Source of the DNA: Desulfobacterales bacterium
GTDB lineage: Bacteria > Desulfobacterota > Desulfobacteria > Desulfobacterales > ETH-SRB1
NCBI GenBank assembly: GCA_030017395.1
Contig: JASEIZ010000009.1
Span: 1-21,556 of the forward strand
Reading direction: 5' to 3'
DNA: 21,556 nt
Shown here: in pieces, positions 15,242 through 21,556 of the stretch
Layout of the letters: each line of letters starts with the position of its first letter
Numbering within the stretch: the stretch's first letter is position 1
Translations under genes and position numbers: made by a program
Notes under the pieces: generated by a model
What the model saw: the letters and a program-made list of their open reading frames with translations, nothing else
Told to the model about the DNA's origin: nothing
Databases searched by the model: none

Positions 15242-17772
15242 TGAGCGCAATGTTGGCAGAGGAGCAAGGGATAGCAAGGGCAATGCTTAGCAAGATTGGC
15301 GTTTCTCCAGGCGGTGTTGCCCAGGATATGGCGCTTGCCGTTGATAATCTTCCAAAAATAAGCGGAAGCGGAATAGGTGACGTTCATATTTCTAAGACAA
15401 CCAGTGATGTGCTTGAGGCGGCTTTTGTTGAAGCAGCTAAAATGAAGGATCAATATGTAAGTATTGAGCATATCTTCCTGGCTATTTCAGATAAAAAGGA
15501 TTGTAAGGCAACGGAAATTCTAAACAGTTACGGGATAAAAAAGGAATCTCTCCTAAAGGTTCTTATTGATATCCGCGGATCGCAGAGGATAACCGATCCT
15601 AATCCCGAAGAAAAATATCAGGCTCTTGACAGGTTTAGCCGGGATCTGACCGATCTTGCCCGCCTTGGGAAGCTTGACCCTGTTATCGGTCGTGATGAAG
15701 AAATCAGGCGTATTGCCCAGGTGCTTTCGAGACGCACCAAGAACAATCCTGTTCTCATAGGCGAACCTGGGGTCGGAAAGACAGCGATTGTTGAAGGCCT
15801 TGCCCAGCGCATAATTGAAAAGGATGTATCCGAGAGCCTGAAAAATCGTCGGGTTATATCCCTGGATATGGGAGCGCTGATTGCAGGCGCCAAGTACAGG
15901 GGCGAATTTGAGGATCGCTTAAAGGCGGTTTTAAAAGAGGTGGAACGCGCAGAGGGCGAGGTAATTCTTTTCATAGACGAGCTTCATACCTTGGTCGGGG
16001 CCGGTGCAAACGAAGGATCCATGGATGCCTCAAACATGTTAAAGCCTGCTCTTGCCAGGGGAACATTGCGGTGCGTTGGTGCGACCACATTAAAAGAATA
16101 CAGAAAATATATTGAAAAGGACGCCGCGCTTGAAAGGCGGTTTCAACCTGTAATGGTGCTTGAGCCGAGCGTGGAGGATACGATTTCAATTCTTCGCGGT
16201 TTAAAGGAAAAATACGAAGTGCATCACGGAGTGCGGATCAAGGATTCAGCCATTGTAGCTGCCGCAACTCTTTCAAACCGTTATATTTCAGATCGCTTTC
16301 TCCCGGATAAGGCTATTGATTTGATGGATGAATGCGCCTCAAAGCTCAGGATGGAAATAGACAGCATGCCTGTGGAAATAGACGAGATTCAGCATAAAAT
16401 AACCCAGGCTGAAATTGAACGCGAAGCATTGAAAAAAGAATCTGATTCAGATTCAAAGGAAAGGCTTGCGAACCTTGAAAAGGAGCTGGAGACCATGCAG
16501 GGCGAGTTCGATAAAATGAAAGACCACTGGAACAGTGAAAAAGAGGCAATTAAAACAATAAGAGAGATCAAGGAAAAAATCGAGCAGTTGGGAATTGAAG
16601 AACAGCAGGCTGAAAGGGATGGAGACCTGGCAAAGGTGGCCGAAATCAGATACGGAAAGGCGGCTGATCTGAGAAAAGGCCTGGATGAGGCAAAGCTAAA
16701 ACTGTCTAATCTTCAGAAAGACGGCAAAATGCTGAAAGAGGAGGTGGATGATGAGGATATTGCCAGGGTAATATTCAATTGGACAGGGATTCCTGTCAGT
16801 AAAATGCTCGAAGGCGAAAGGGGAAAACTTGTGCATATGGAGGAACGCCTTAGACTCAGGGTTATCGGACAGGAGGATGCTGTCGAAGCCGTGTCAAATG
16901 CTGTTAGACGCGCACGCTCCGGAATTCAGGATCAAAACCGTCCTATAGGATCCTTTATTTTTATGGGGCCTACAGGCGTAGGGAAAACCGAGCTTGCCAA
17001 GGCGCTGGCGGAATTTATTTTTGACAGTGAACAGGCAATGGTGAGACTTGACATGTCTGAGTATATGGAAAAACATTCTGTATCAAGGCTTATAGGGGCG
17101 CCGCCAGGTTATGTGGGATATGAAGAGGGGGGCTACTTAACGGAGGCTGTTCGCAGGAGGCCCTATTCGGTAGTGCTGTTTGACGAAATTGAAAAAGCAC
17201 ACCCCGAAGTTTTTAACGCTCTGCTTCAAATTTTAGATGACGGACGCATGACAGACGGCCACGGAAGAACAGTCGATTTTAAAAACAGTATAATAGTCAT
17301 GACTTCAAATGTCGGCAGCAACTGGATTCAGGATATTGGAGCTTCAAGACGGGAGGAGATGGAATCAATGGTGATTGAAGCGCTTCACGCAAATTTTAAG
17401 CCTGAATTTTTAAACAGAATAGATGACATAATAATTTTTCACAACCTGACGCTCGAGCAGATTTATGATATCGTTGAAATTCAGATAAAAAAACTAAGCT
17501 CAAGACTTTCTGAAAAAAATATTAATCTTGCTGTTTCAGATAGCGCAATGTCGTTTCTTGCCGGTAAAGGTTATGATCCAATATATGGCGCCCGGCCATT
17601 AAAGCGGGCAATACAAAAGTATATTGAAAATCCCCTGGCCATGGATATCCTGAAGGGAAAGATTTCGGAAAGAACAAGTGTAACTGCCGAAGCGGAAAAC
17701 GATCAAATTGTTTTCCGTCAGTTATCACCTGCTGAAATTATTCAGCCGCAGATATACACCGATCATCACTGA
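15241..17772 (+). CDS. clpB: ATP-dependent disaggregase ClpB, lacking its first residues
   Basis: Hexameric AAA+ chaperone that resolubilises aggregates with DnaK. From its first ATG the frame gives 843 aa, against about 860 for the family. NBD1 has Walker A GEPGVGKT at 174-181 and Walker B ILFIDELHTLVGAG. The coiled-coil middle domain spans about 375-500. NBD2 has GPTGVGKTELAKAL near 575 and VVLFDEIEKAHPEVFN. The C-terminal small domain (GYDPIYGARPLKRAIQKYI) is complete. About 33 residues that start the N-domain are encoded in the frame upstream, broken by a small deletion. The ATG at 15241 has no Shine-Dalgarno of its own but overlaps the upstream TAA (TAATGA), so reinitiation is the likely route. 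NBD1 and NBD2 are well conserved, arguing for continued function of the ATPase core. Confidence 0.93.
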   Translation: MSAMLAEEQGIARAMLSKIGVSPGGVAQDMALAVDNLPKISGSGIGDVHISKTTSDVLEAAFVEAAKMKDQYVSIEHIFLAISDKKDCKATEILNSYGIKKESLLKVLIDIRGSQRITDPNPEEKYQALDRFSRDLTDLARLGKLDPVIGRDEEIRRIAQVLSRRTKNNPVLIGEPGVGKTAIVEGLAQRIIEKDVSESLKNRRVISLDMGALIAGAKYRGEFEDRLKAVLKEVERAEGEVILFIDELHTLVGAGANEGSMDASNMLKPALARGTLRCVGATTLKEYRKYIEKDAALERRFQPVMVLEPSVEDTISILRGLKEKYEVHHGVRIKDSAIVAAATLSNRYISDRFLPDKAIDLMDECASKLRMEIDSMPVEIDEIQHKITQAEIEREALKKESDSDSKERLANLEKELETMQGEFDKMKDHWNSEKEAIKTIREIKEKIEQLGIEEQQAERDGDLAKVAEIRYGKAADLRKGLDEAKLKLSNLQKDGKMLKEEVDDEDIARVIFNWTGIPVSKMLEGERGKLVHMEERLRLRVIGQEDAVEAVSNAVRRARSGIQDQNRPIGSFIFMGPTGVGKTELAKALAEFIFDSEQAMVRLDMSEYMEKHSVSRLIGAPPGYVGYEEGGYLTEAVRRRPYSVVLFDEIEKAHPEVFNALLQILDDGRMTDGHGRTVDFKNSIIVMTSNVGSNWIQDIGASRREEMESMVIEALHANFKPEFLNRIDDIIIFHNLTLEQIYDIVEIQIKKLSSRLSEKNINLAVSDSAMSFLAGKGYDPIYGARPLKRAIQKYIENPLAMDILKGKISERTSVTAEAENDQIVFRQLSPAEIIQPQIYTDHH

Positions 17773-17773
17773 T

Positions 17774-18036
17774 GTTTTGTAACTGCTCAGGTTGTCGGGT
17801 TCACAGTTCAGGGCTCACGGTTGTTTCGACTGCGGCTGGGTAATATTTTTCATATTGCTTGAGATAGTTAATGAGCTCATGAACGGTATCAGCTACGCGC
17901 ATTGTGCCACGCCCCAAACCGTTCAGTTCTCAGCAGTTAACATTGAACTTTGAACCTCTGAACCGTGAACGGTTACTTATATTTAAAACCTATCTGCGTT
18001 CACCTGTGTGAATCTGTGGCTGAACAGTTACAAAAC
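17774..18036. repeat. Nested inverted-repeat region between clpB and the DHH gene
   Basis: The outer ends are inverted copies: GTTTTGTAACTGCTCAG (17774-17790) and the complement of 18020-18036, identical at 16 of 17 positions. Inside are heptad arms: TTCACAG, TTCAGGG, CTCACGG on the left (17800-17820), and TTGAACT (17943), TTGAACC (17950), GTGAACG (17965) on the right, ending GTTAC. A third repeat type, CTGCGTTCACCTGTGTGAA and CTGTGG, fills 17995-18020. The centre (about 17824-17918) is not repetitive and holds a short minus-strand frame. This accounts for nearly all of the 302-nt gap. Confidence 0.7.
17801..17902 (-). other. Short minus-strand frame in the core of the clpB-DHH repeat region
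   Basis: A 33-codon frame reads MRVADTVHELINYLKQYEKY and stops within the left heptad arm. The segment up to about residue 24 looks protein-like (amphipathic, Lys/Glu/Tyr-rich) and the frame remains open a little upstream of the ATG. It has no ribosome-binding site. It may be the tail of a decayed gene carried inside the repeat element, or chance. Not recognised. Confidence 0.2.
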
Positions 18037-18050
18037 TTATTGAAATTTGT

Positions 18051-18056
18051 TATAAT
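18051..18056 (+). promoter_or_regulatory. -10-like TATAAT upstream of the DHH gene
   Basis: A perfect TATAAT ends 18 nt before the ATG at 18075, in an AT-rich run just outside the repeat. A TTACAA at 18028-18033, 17 nt upstream, is a poor -35 and overlaps the repeat end. There is no Shine-Dalgarno before the ATG. Confidence 0.3.
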
Positions 18057-18074
18057 TCATCGTAATAATTTTAT

Positions 18075-19103
18075 ATGAGTTCTTCTGCTCCAGAAAAGTT
18101 GCGTCGCTTCTATGATCAATTTTCCAGTGATGATCATGTTCTTGTCGTAATTAATGCTGATCCGGATTCGATTGCCAGCGCTATGGCTGTTAAAAGGCTG
18201 CTGTGGCGCAAAGTGTCAAGCGTAGATATTTCAAATATCAATATAATTAAACGCCCGGACAACCTGGCAATGATCCGGCTTTTGGGGGTCAACCTAACGC
18301 ATATATCAAAGATCGACAAAGCCGGGTTTAACCGATTTGTCATGGTTGATTCCCAACCGGAACACAACGAGGCCTTCTCAGGGATTAATCCTGATGTAAT
18401 AATTGATCATCATCCTGAAACAGGCGCACAGGCTTCTTTTATGGACATCCGTCACCAATATGGCGCTGCCGCCAGTATTTTGACCGAATATTTGAGAGCA
18501 GCCCAGATAAAACCATCTTCCAAACTTGCTACGGGACTGTTTTTTGCCATAAAAACAGATACAAACAACTTTGTTAGGCAAACTTCACTTGAGGATATCC
18601 GGGCATTTCAGTTTCTTTTTTACTATGCTAATGTTCACCTTGCGCGAAAGATCGAGCAGACAGAGATACGTTTTGATTTTCTTAAATATTTCAAAATCGC
18701 TCTTGAAAACATGCACAGGCGTAAAGACAAAGTATATGTGAATCTTGGCCAGGTAGCAAATCCGGATATATGCGTACTTCTTGCCGATTTTTTCATGAAG
18801 GTAAATTCTATTAAATGGAGCATTGTTTCGGGTAGTTATGGGAGAAATCTGTTGGTTGTTTTTAGAAATGACGGTCTTTGCAGGAATGCCGGCGAGGTTG
18901 CCAAACAGAGTTTCGGCAATATCGGTTCTGCAGGCGGTCATAAAAGTATGGCACGTGCCGAAATTCCAATAGCTGATTTAGGGGAGCATGTAAAACTTAA
19001 AGATGATAAAATATTGCTCATGTGGATCGTTAATCAGATTGAAAAAGGGCGAATGCTTACCAAAAAGGGATTAAGCGATAATGACGGCAAAAACCAGCAA
19101 TGA
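18075..19103 (+). CDS. DHH-family phosphoesterase (NrnA/RecJ-like)
   Basis: A DHH/DHHA1 phosphoesterase of 342 aa, the size of NrnA-type oligoribonuclease/pAp phosphatases and related proteins. Motif I is NADPDSIAS (residues 27-35), motif II VDSQ (91-94), motif III DHHPE (111-115), all metal ligands. The C-terminal DHHA1 substrate-binding GSAGGHKSMARA is intact. The likely substrates are short oligonucleotides or phosphorylated nucleotides, but which cannot be told from sequence. The ATG at 18075 lacks a clear Shine-Dalgarno and follows an AT-rich TATAAT segment. The next gene overlaps its 3' end by 23 nt, so the two are probably one operon. Confidence 0.88.
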   Translation: MSSSAPEKLRRFYDQFSSDDHVLVVINADPDSIASAMAVKRLLWRKVSSVDISNINIIKRPDNLAMIRLLGVNLTHISKIDKAGFNRFVMVDSQPEHNEAFSGINPDVIIDHHPETGAQASFMDIRHQYGAAASILTEYLRAAQIKPSSKLATGLFFAIKTDTNNFVRQTSLEDIRAFQFLFYYANVHLARKIEQTEIRFDFLKYFKIALENMHRRKDKVYVNLGQVANPDICVLLADFFMKVNSIKWSIVSGSYGRNLLVVFRNDGLCRNAGEVAKQSFGNIGSAGGHKSMARAEIPIADLGEHVKLKDDKILLMWIVNQIEKGRMLTKKGLSDNDGKNQQ

Positions 19104-19872
19104 CATGTCTGTTATTATTCTTGGCTCAGGCACATGCGTGCCTTCCCTTAAGAGAAGTTCATGTTCTGTTTTGATGGAGACAGGGGGAGCGAAGTTGCTG
19201 TTTGACTGCGGGTCCGGAACGATGAGAAGGCTTCTTGAGACCGGCACAAAAATTTTCGACATCTCCTTTATTTTTTTCAGCCATATACACCCTGATCATA
19301 CAGGAGAGCTGGCTTCTTTCCTTTTTGCCACAAAGTATCCTGAGACAGAGCGCCGTCAAAAACCGCTTACGATCGTGGCTGGCAGCGGATTCTCTGAGTT
19401 TTACACCAGACTTAAAAATGTTTATGGAGAATGGATAGAGTTTAAGCCGGGGCTGCTTAATATCGTTGAGATGGATAACAAAGGAAAGGATTCCATAGAT
19501 TTCGGCGATTTTGCCGTGAAGTCGATTCCGGTAGAACACAACGATGAAAGCATAGCTTATAGAATAACCGGGTTAGGTAAAAAATCGGTTGTTTATTCAG
19601 GTGATACGGATTTTTCCGACAACCTTGTTGATTTGGCAAAAAATGCAGATATTCTTATTTGCGAATCCGCTCTTCCTGACGAATTAAAGGCTGCAGGCCA
19701 TCTGACCCCATCGCTTGCAGGCCGAATCGCAAGACAGGCAAATGTCAAAAAACTTGTTCTGACACACTTTTATCCTGAATGTGATCAGGTTGATATTGAA
19801 AAACAGTGCCGCATGACCTGGTCTGGTCCGCTGGTTCTGGCTGAGGATCTGATAAAAATAGAACTCGCTTAA
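19081..19872 (+). CDS. Metallo-beta-lactamase-fold hydrolase (RNase Z-like)
   Basis: A 263-aa MBL-fold protein. The metal motif HxHxDH appears as HIHPDH at residues 68-73, with earlier GSGTCVPS and FDCGSG loops as in RNase Z-like enzymes. Later ligands are in VYSGDTDFSDNL (about 180) and LTHFYPE (about 225). The GHLTPSLAGRIARQA helix is typical of the arylsulfatase/RNase Z-like branch. ATG 19081 has AGGGA about 10 nt upstream and overlaps the DHH gene by 23 nt; a second ATG at 19105 lacks a ribosome-binding site. Pairing with a DHH phosphoesterase suggests a nucleotide or RNA-related role, which is inference. It could also be a broad phosphodiesterase. Confidence 0.85.
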   Translation: MTAKTSNDMSVIILGSGTCVPSLKRSSCSVLMETGGAKLLFDCGSGTMRRLLETGTKIFDISFIFFSHIHPDHTGELASFLFATKYPETERRQKPLTIVAGSGFSEFYTRLKNVYGEWIEFKPGLLNIVEMDNKGKDSIDFGDFAVKSIPVEHNDESIAYRITGLGKKSVVYSGDTDFSDNLVDLAKNADILICESALPDELKAAGHLTPSLAGRIARQANVKKLVLTHFYPECDQVDIEKQCRMTWSGPLVLAEDLIKIELA

Positions 19873-19919
19873 AATGTTTTGCGATGACTTTGTGTGAAAA
19901 CGGTTGATGATTGGTTTTT

Positions 19920-20582
19920 ATGAGATATTATCCGGTAAATCTTGATATTCTGAATAGAAAATGTCTGGTTGTAGGAGGCGGCTCTGTCGGCACTCGCAAG
20001 GTTTTAACACTTCTGAGTTGTGGCGCAAAGGTAACTCTTGTCAGCCCTGATATCAGCGAAAAACTGCTGGAGCTTGCCGGTAATGGTTTGGTTGCATGGA
20101 AAAAGCGTTCCTATCTGTCTTCTGATCTTAATACGATGTTTCTTGTCATCGGCGCAAGCGATGATGAAGAATTAAACCGTCAAATCAGCGCTGATGCAGA
20201 AAAACTTAATATGCCATGCAACATTGCCGATCGTCCTGAGGCATGTAATTTCATACTCCCGTCCATCGTAAATAGAGGGGACCTTATGATTTCCATCTCT
20301 ACTTCAGGGAAAAGCCCTGCTTTTGCAAAAAAACTTCGGAAAGAGCTTGAGAAACAGTTTGGCGTTGAGTATATTGAATTTCTTAGATTAATGGGAGTGA
20401 TACGGGAAAAACTGTTAAGCGAAAAACATGAGCCGGAAGCGCATAAACATATTTTTGAACGATTAATAAACAGCGACCTTGTTGAAATGATAAAAACCGA
20501 TAGAAAAGAAGATATAAATTCCCTGCTTTTCGATATTCTCGGTCAAGGGTATGAGTTTGAAGATTTGATGGGAAAGGTGTAA
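19920..20582 (+). CDS. Precorrin-2 dehydrogenase / sirohydrochlorin ferrochelatase
   Basis: CysG N-terminal/Met8p-like enzyme of the siroheme branch: NAD-dependent oxidation of precorrin-2 to sirohydrochlorin and, in some members, iron insertion. It begins MRYYPVNLDILNRKCLVVGG with the nucleotide-binding GGGSVG at 19-24. CNIADRPEACNFILPSIVNRGDL and ISISTSGKSPAFAKKLR are the conserved central motifs. At 220 aa it lacks the CysG methyltransferase half, as in non-enteric bacteria. The frame opens with TTG at 19911, but ATG 19920 fits the family better. The CcsA/HemX-type gene starts 3 nt after its stop. In sulfate reducers siroheme serves dissimilatory sulfite reductase and the same precursors lead to alternative heme synthesis. 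Confidence 0.93.
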   Translation: MRYYPVNLDILNRKCLVVGGGSVGTRKVLTLLSCGAKVTLVSPDISEKLLELAGNGLVAWKKRSYLSSDLNTMFLVIGASDDEELNRQISADAEKLNMPCNIADRPEACNFILPSIVNRGDLMISISTSGKSPAFAKKLRKELEKQFGVEYIEFLRLMGVIREKLLSEKHEPEAHKHIFERLINSDLVEMIKTDRKEDINSLLFDILGQGYEFEDLMGKV

Positions 20583-20585
20583 TCG

Positions 20586-21407
20586 ATGGAAGTTGTGTTT
20601 TATATTACTGTGTTATTTTATTTGCTCAGTACCGCAGGATACCTGTTATATCTTTTTATTCAAAAAAATTATTTGCATCAAACAGGACACTATCTGCTGA
20701 TTACAGGTTTTTTGTGGCATTCGGCGGCAATAGTCTATTTGTTTATTCAAACAGGGACTATTCCTGTTCATAATCTTCGAGAAACCTTTACTGTGGCAGG
20801 GTGGGCTGTTGCCGGTGTTTTTATTGTTTTCCAGTATAAATTCAACCTCAAGATATTAGGCATATATGCTGCGCCGCTTGCAGCAATTGTAATGCTTATT
20901 GCTTCTCAATTGCCGGCTGAATTTACTGAAGCCAAGAATGTTTTTAACAATTTTTGGCTGGTGCTTCATATTATTACTATATTTATCGGCGAGGCGTCCT
21001 TTGCTCTGGCCTGCGGGCTTGGCATTTTATACCTCATGCAGGAACGCGCCATTAAAACAAAGCGCCACGGCTTTTTTTTCAAGCGGCTTCCTTCATTGGA
21101 ACTGCTTGATTATACAGGATATGCCTGTATTGTTGTTGGATTTACCTTTCTTAGCATTGGTCTTGCCGCGGGTTTTGTTTATGCAAAATCGGTTTGGGGC
21201 AAATTTTGGAGCTGGGATCCAAAGGAGGTCTGGTCAGGCATAACATGGATATTATATGCGGTGCTGCTCCATGAGCGTTTGGCTGTTGGATGGCGTGGCA
21301 GGCGTTCGGCGATAATGGCCATTATTGGATTCGCGGTCCTGTTGTTTACTTTTTTGGGAGTAAATTTCTTTTTAAAAGGGCACCATGAGGTGTTTACCAG
21401 GATGTAA
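20586..21407 (+). CDS. ccsA: Cytochrome c assembly protein, CcsA/HemX type
   Basis: A polytopic inner-membrane protein of 273 aa with about eight spans. It carries the tryptophan-rich heme-handling motif near residues 208-225, WGKFWSWDPKEVWSGITW, diagnostic of the CcmC/CcsA superfamily. Conserved His residues flank it: His in WHSAAIVYL, VLHIITIF and LLHERLAV. The start ATG is 3 nt after the precorrin-2 dehydrogenase stop, so the pair is co-transcribed. In many deltaproteobacteria and firmicutes this slot (often called hemX) lies between the siroheme gene and hemA; hemA is not within the window. It may act in System II cytochrome c maturation or in regulating glutamyl-tRNA reductase; sequence does not decide. 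Confidence 0.88.
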   Translation: MEVVFYITVLFYLLSTAGYLLYLFIQKNYLHQTGHYLLITGFLWHSAAIVYLFIQTGTIPVHNLRETFTVAGWAVAGVFIVFQYKFNLKILGIYAAPLAAIVMLIASQLPAEFTEAKNVFNNFWLVLHIITIFIGEASFALACGLGILYLMQERAIKTKRHGFFFKRLPSLELLDYTGYACIVVGFTFLSIGLAAGFVYAKSVWGKFWSWDPKEVWSGITWILYAVLLHERLAVGWRGRRSAIMAIIGFAVLLFTFLGVNFFLKGHHEVFTRM

Positions 21408-21413
21408 AGCTCT

Positions 21414-21467
21414 TAGCCGTTCACGGCTTGAAACTTGAAATTGGAAAAACGTTCCGTGAACCGTTAC
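21414..21467. repeat. Compact heptad inverted repeat after ccsA
   Basis: From 21419 the sequence divides into seven 7-bp units: GTTCACG, GCTTGAA, ACTTGAA, ATTGGAA, AAACGTT, CCGTGAA and CCGTTAC. The left part is nearly identical to the left end of the element at 7869, and the right part matches its right end. It therefore looks like the same element with the interior removed. The ends form a foldback through CCGTTCACGG and CCGTGAACCG. Confidence 0.75.
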
Positions 21468-21491
21468 TATATTTATTAAAAAAACTGCAAA

Positions 21492-21556
21492 CAGTTAACT
21501 GTGATGAACTCGTAAAAAGTCCCGAAATCGTCATGCCGGACTTGATAAGCCTGCCC
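21492..21556. repeat. Start of a probable second interspersed repeat
   Basis: CAGTTAACTG (21492-21501) is a perfect 10-bp palindrome. It is followed by GATGAACTCGTAAAAAGTC and CGTCATGCCGGACTTGAT, wording seen in interspersed repeats of many deltaproteobacterial genomes. The window ends inside it. Family recall only. Confidence 0.35.

Overview
The window looks like a moderately AT-rich Gram-negative chromosome, most likely a Desulfobacterota (deltaproteobacterial sulfate-reducer type) genome. The grounds are the short 199-residue EF-Ts, the tsf-pyrH-frr-uppS-cdsA-dxr-rseP order, a precorrin-2 dehydrogenase gene beside a CcsA/HemX-type gene, and intergenic spaces full of short repeats. The taxon is an inference; no rRNA or taxon-specific marker is present.

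Layout. (1) 93-5919, plus strand: a housekeeping run covering translation (tsf, frr), UMP phosphorylation (pyrH), undecaprenyl and phospholipid precursors (uppS, cdsA), isoprenoid synthesis (dxr) and the site-2 protease rseP. Genes up to dxr are tightly packed or overlapping, with TTG and GTG starts. (2) 6057-8433, plus: ATPase and permease of a zinc/manganese-type ABC importer with no substrate-binding gene beside them, a truncated four-helix-bundle (23S rRNA IVS-type) gene, and a small four-CxxC zinc-ribbon protein. (3) 8473-14401, minus: a Type III restriction-modification locus in the order mod, mntA, hepT, res. The res frame is cut by one in-frame TAA. Remnants of a MazF-like and a HigB/RelE-like toxin lie upstream of mod. 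(4) 15152-17772, plus: clpB, whose extreme 5' end is out of frame with the rest and is joined to it by a TAATGA stop/start overlap. (5) 18075-21407, plus: a DHH phosphoesterase, an overlapping metallo-beta-lactamase-fold hydrolase, precorrin-2 dehydrogenase/ferrochelatase, and a CcsA/HemX-type membrane protein.

The most unusual layer is not the genes. At least seven places hold arrays whose unit is exactly 7 bp (variants of GTGAACN, TTGAACC, GAAATTN, TTTCAGN), generally arranged as facing inverted arms: inside cdsA, between dxr and rseP, znuC and znuB, znuB and the zinc-ribbon gene, upstream of clpB, between clpB and the DHH gene, and after ccsA. One copy encloses the four-helix-bundle remnant, and the copy after ccsA has nearly the same two ends with nothing between. 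The cdsA copy is 69 nt long and read through in frame. I infer a family of small mobile or formerly mobile elements built from heptad inverted repeats, with the four-helix-bundle gene as the possible cargo of a fuller version.

No tRNA, rRNA, CRISPR array, intact insertion sequence or convincing intrinsic terminator was found by eye.
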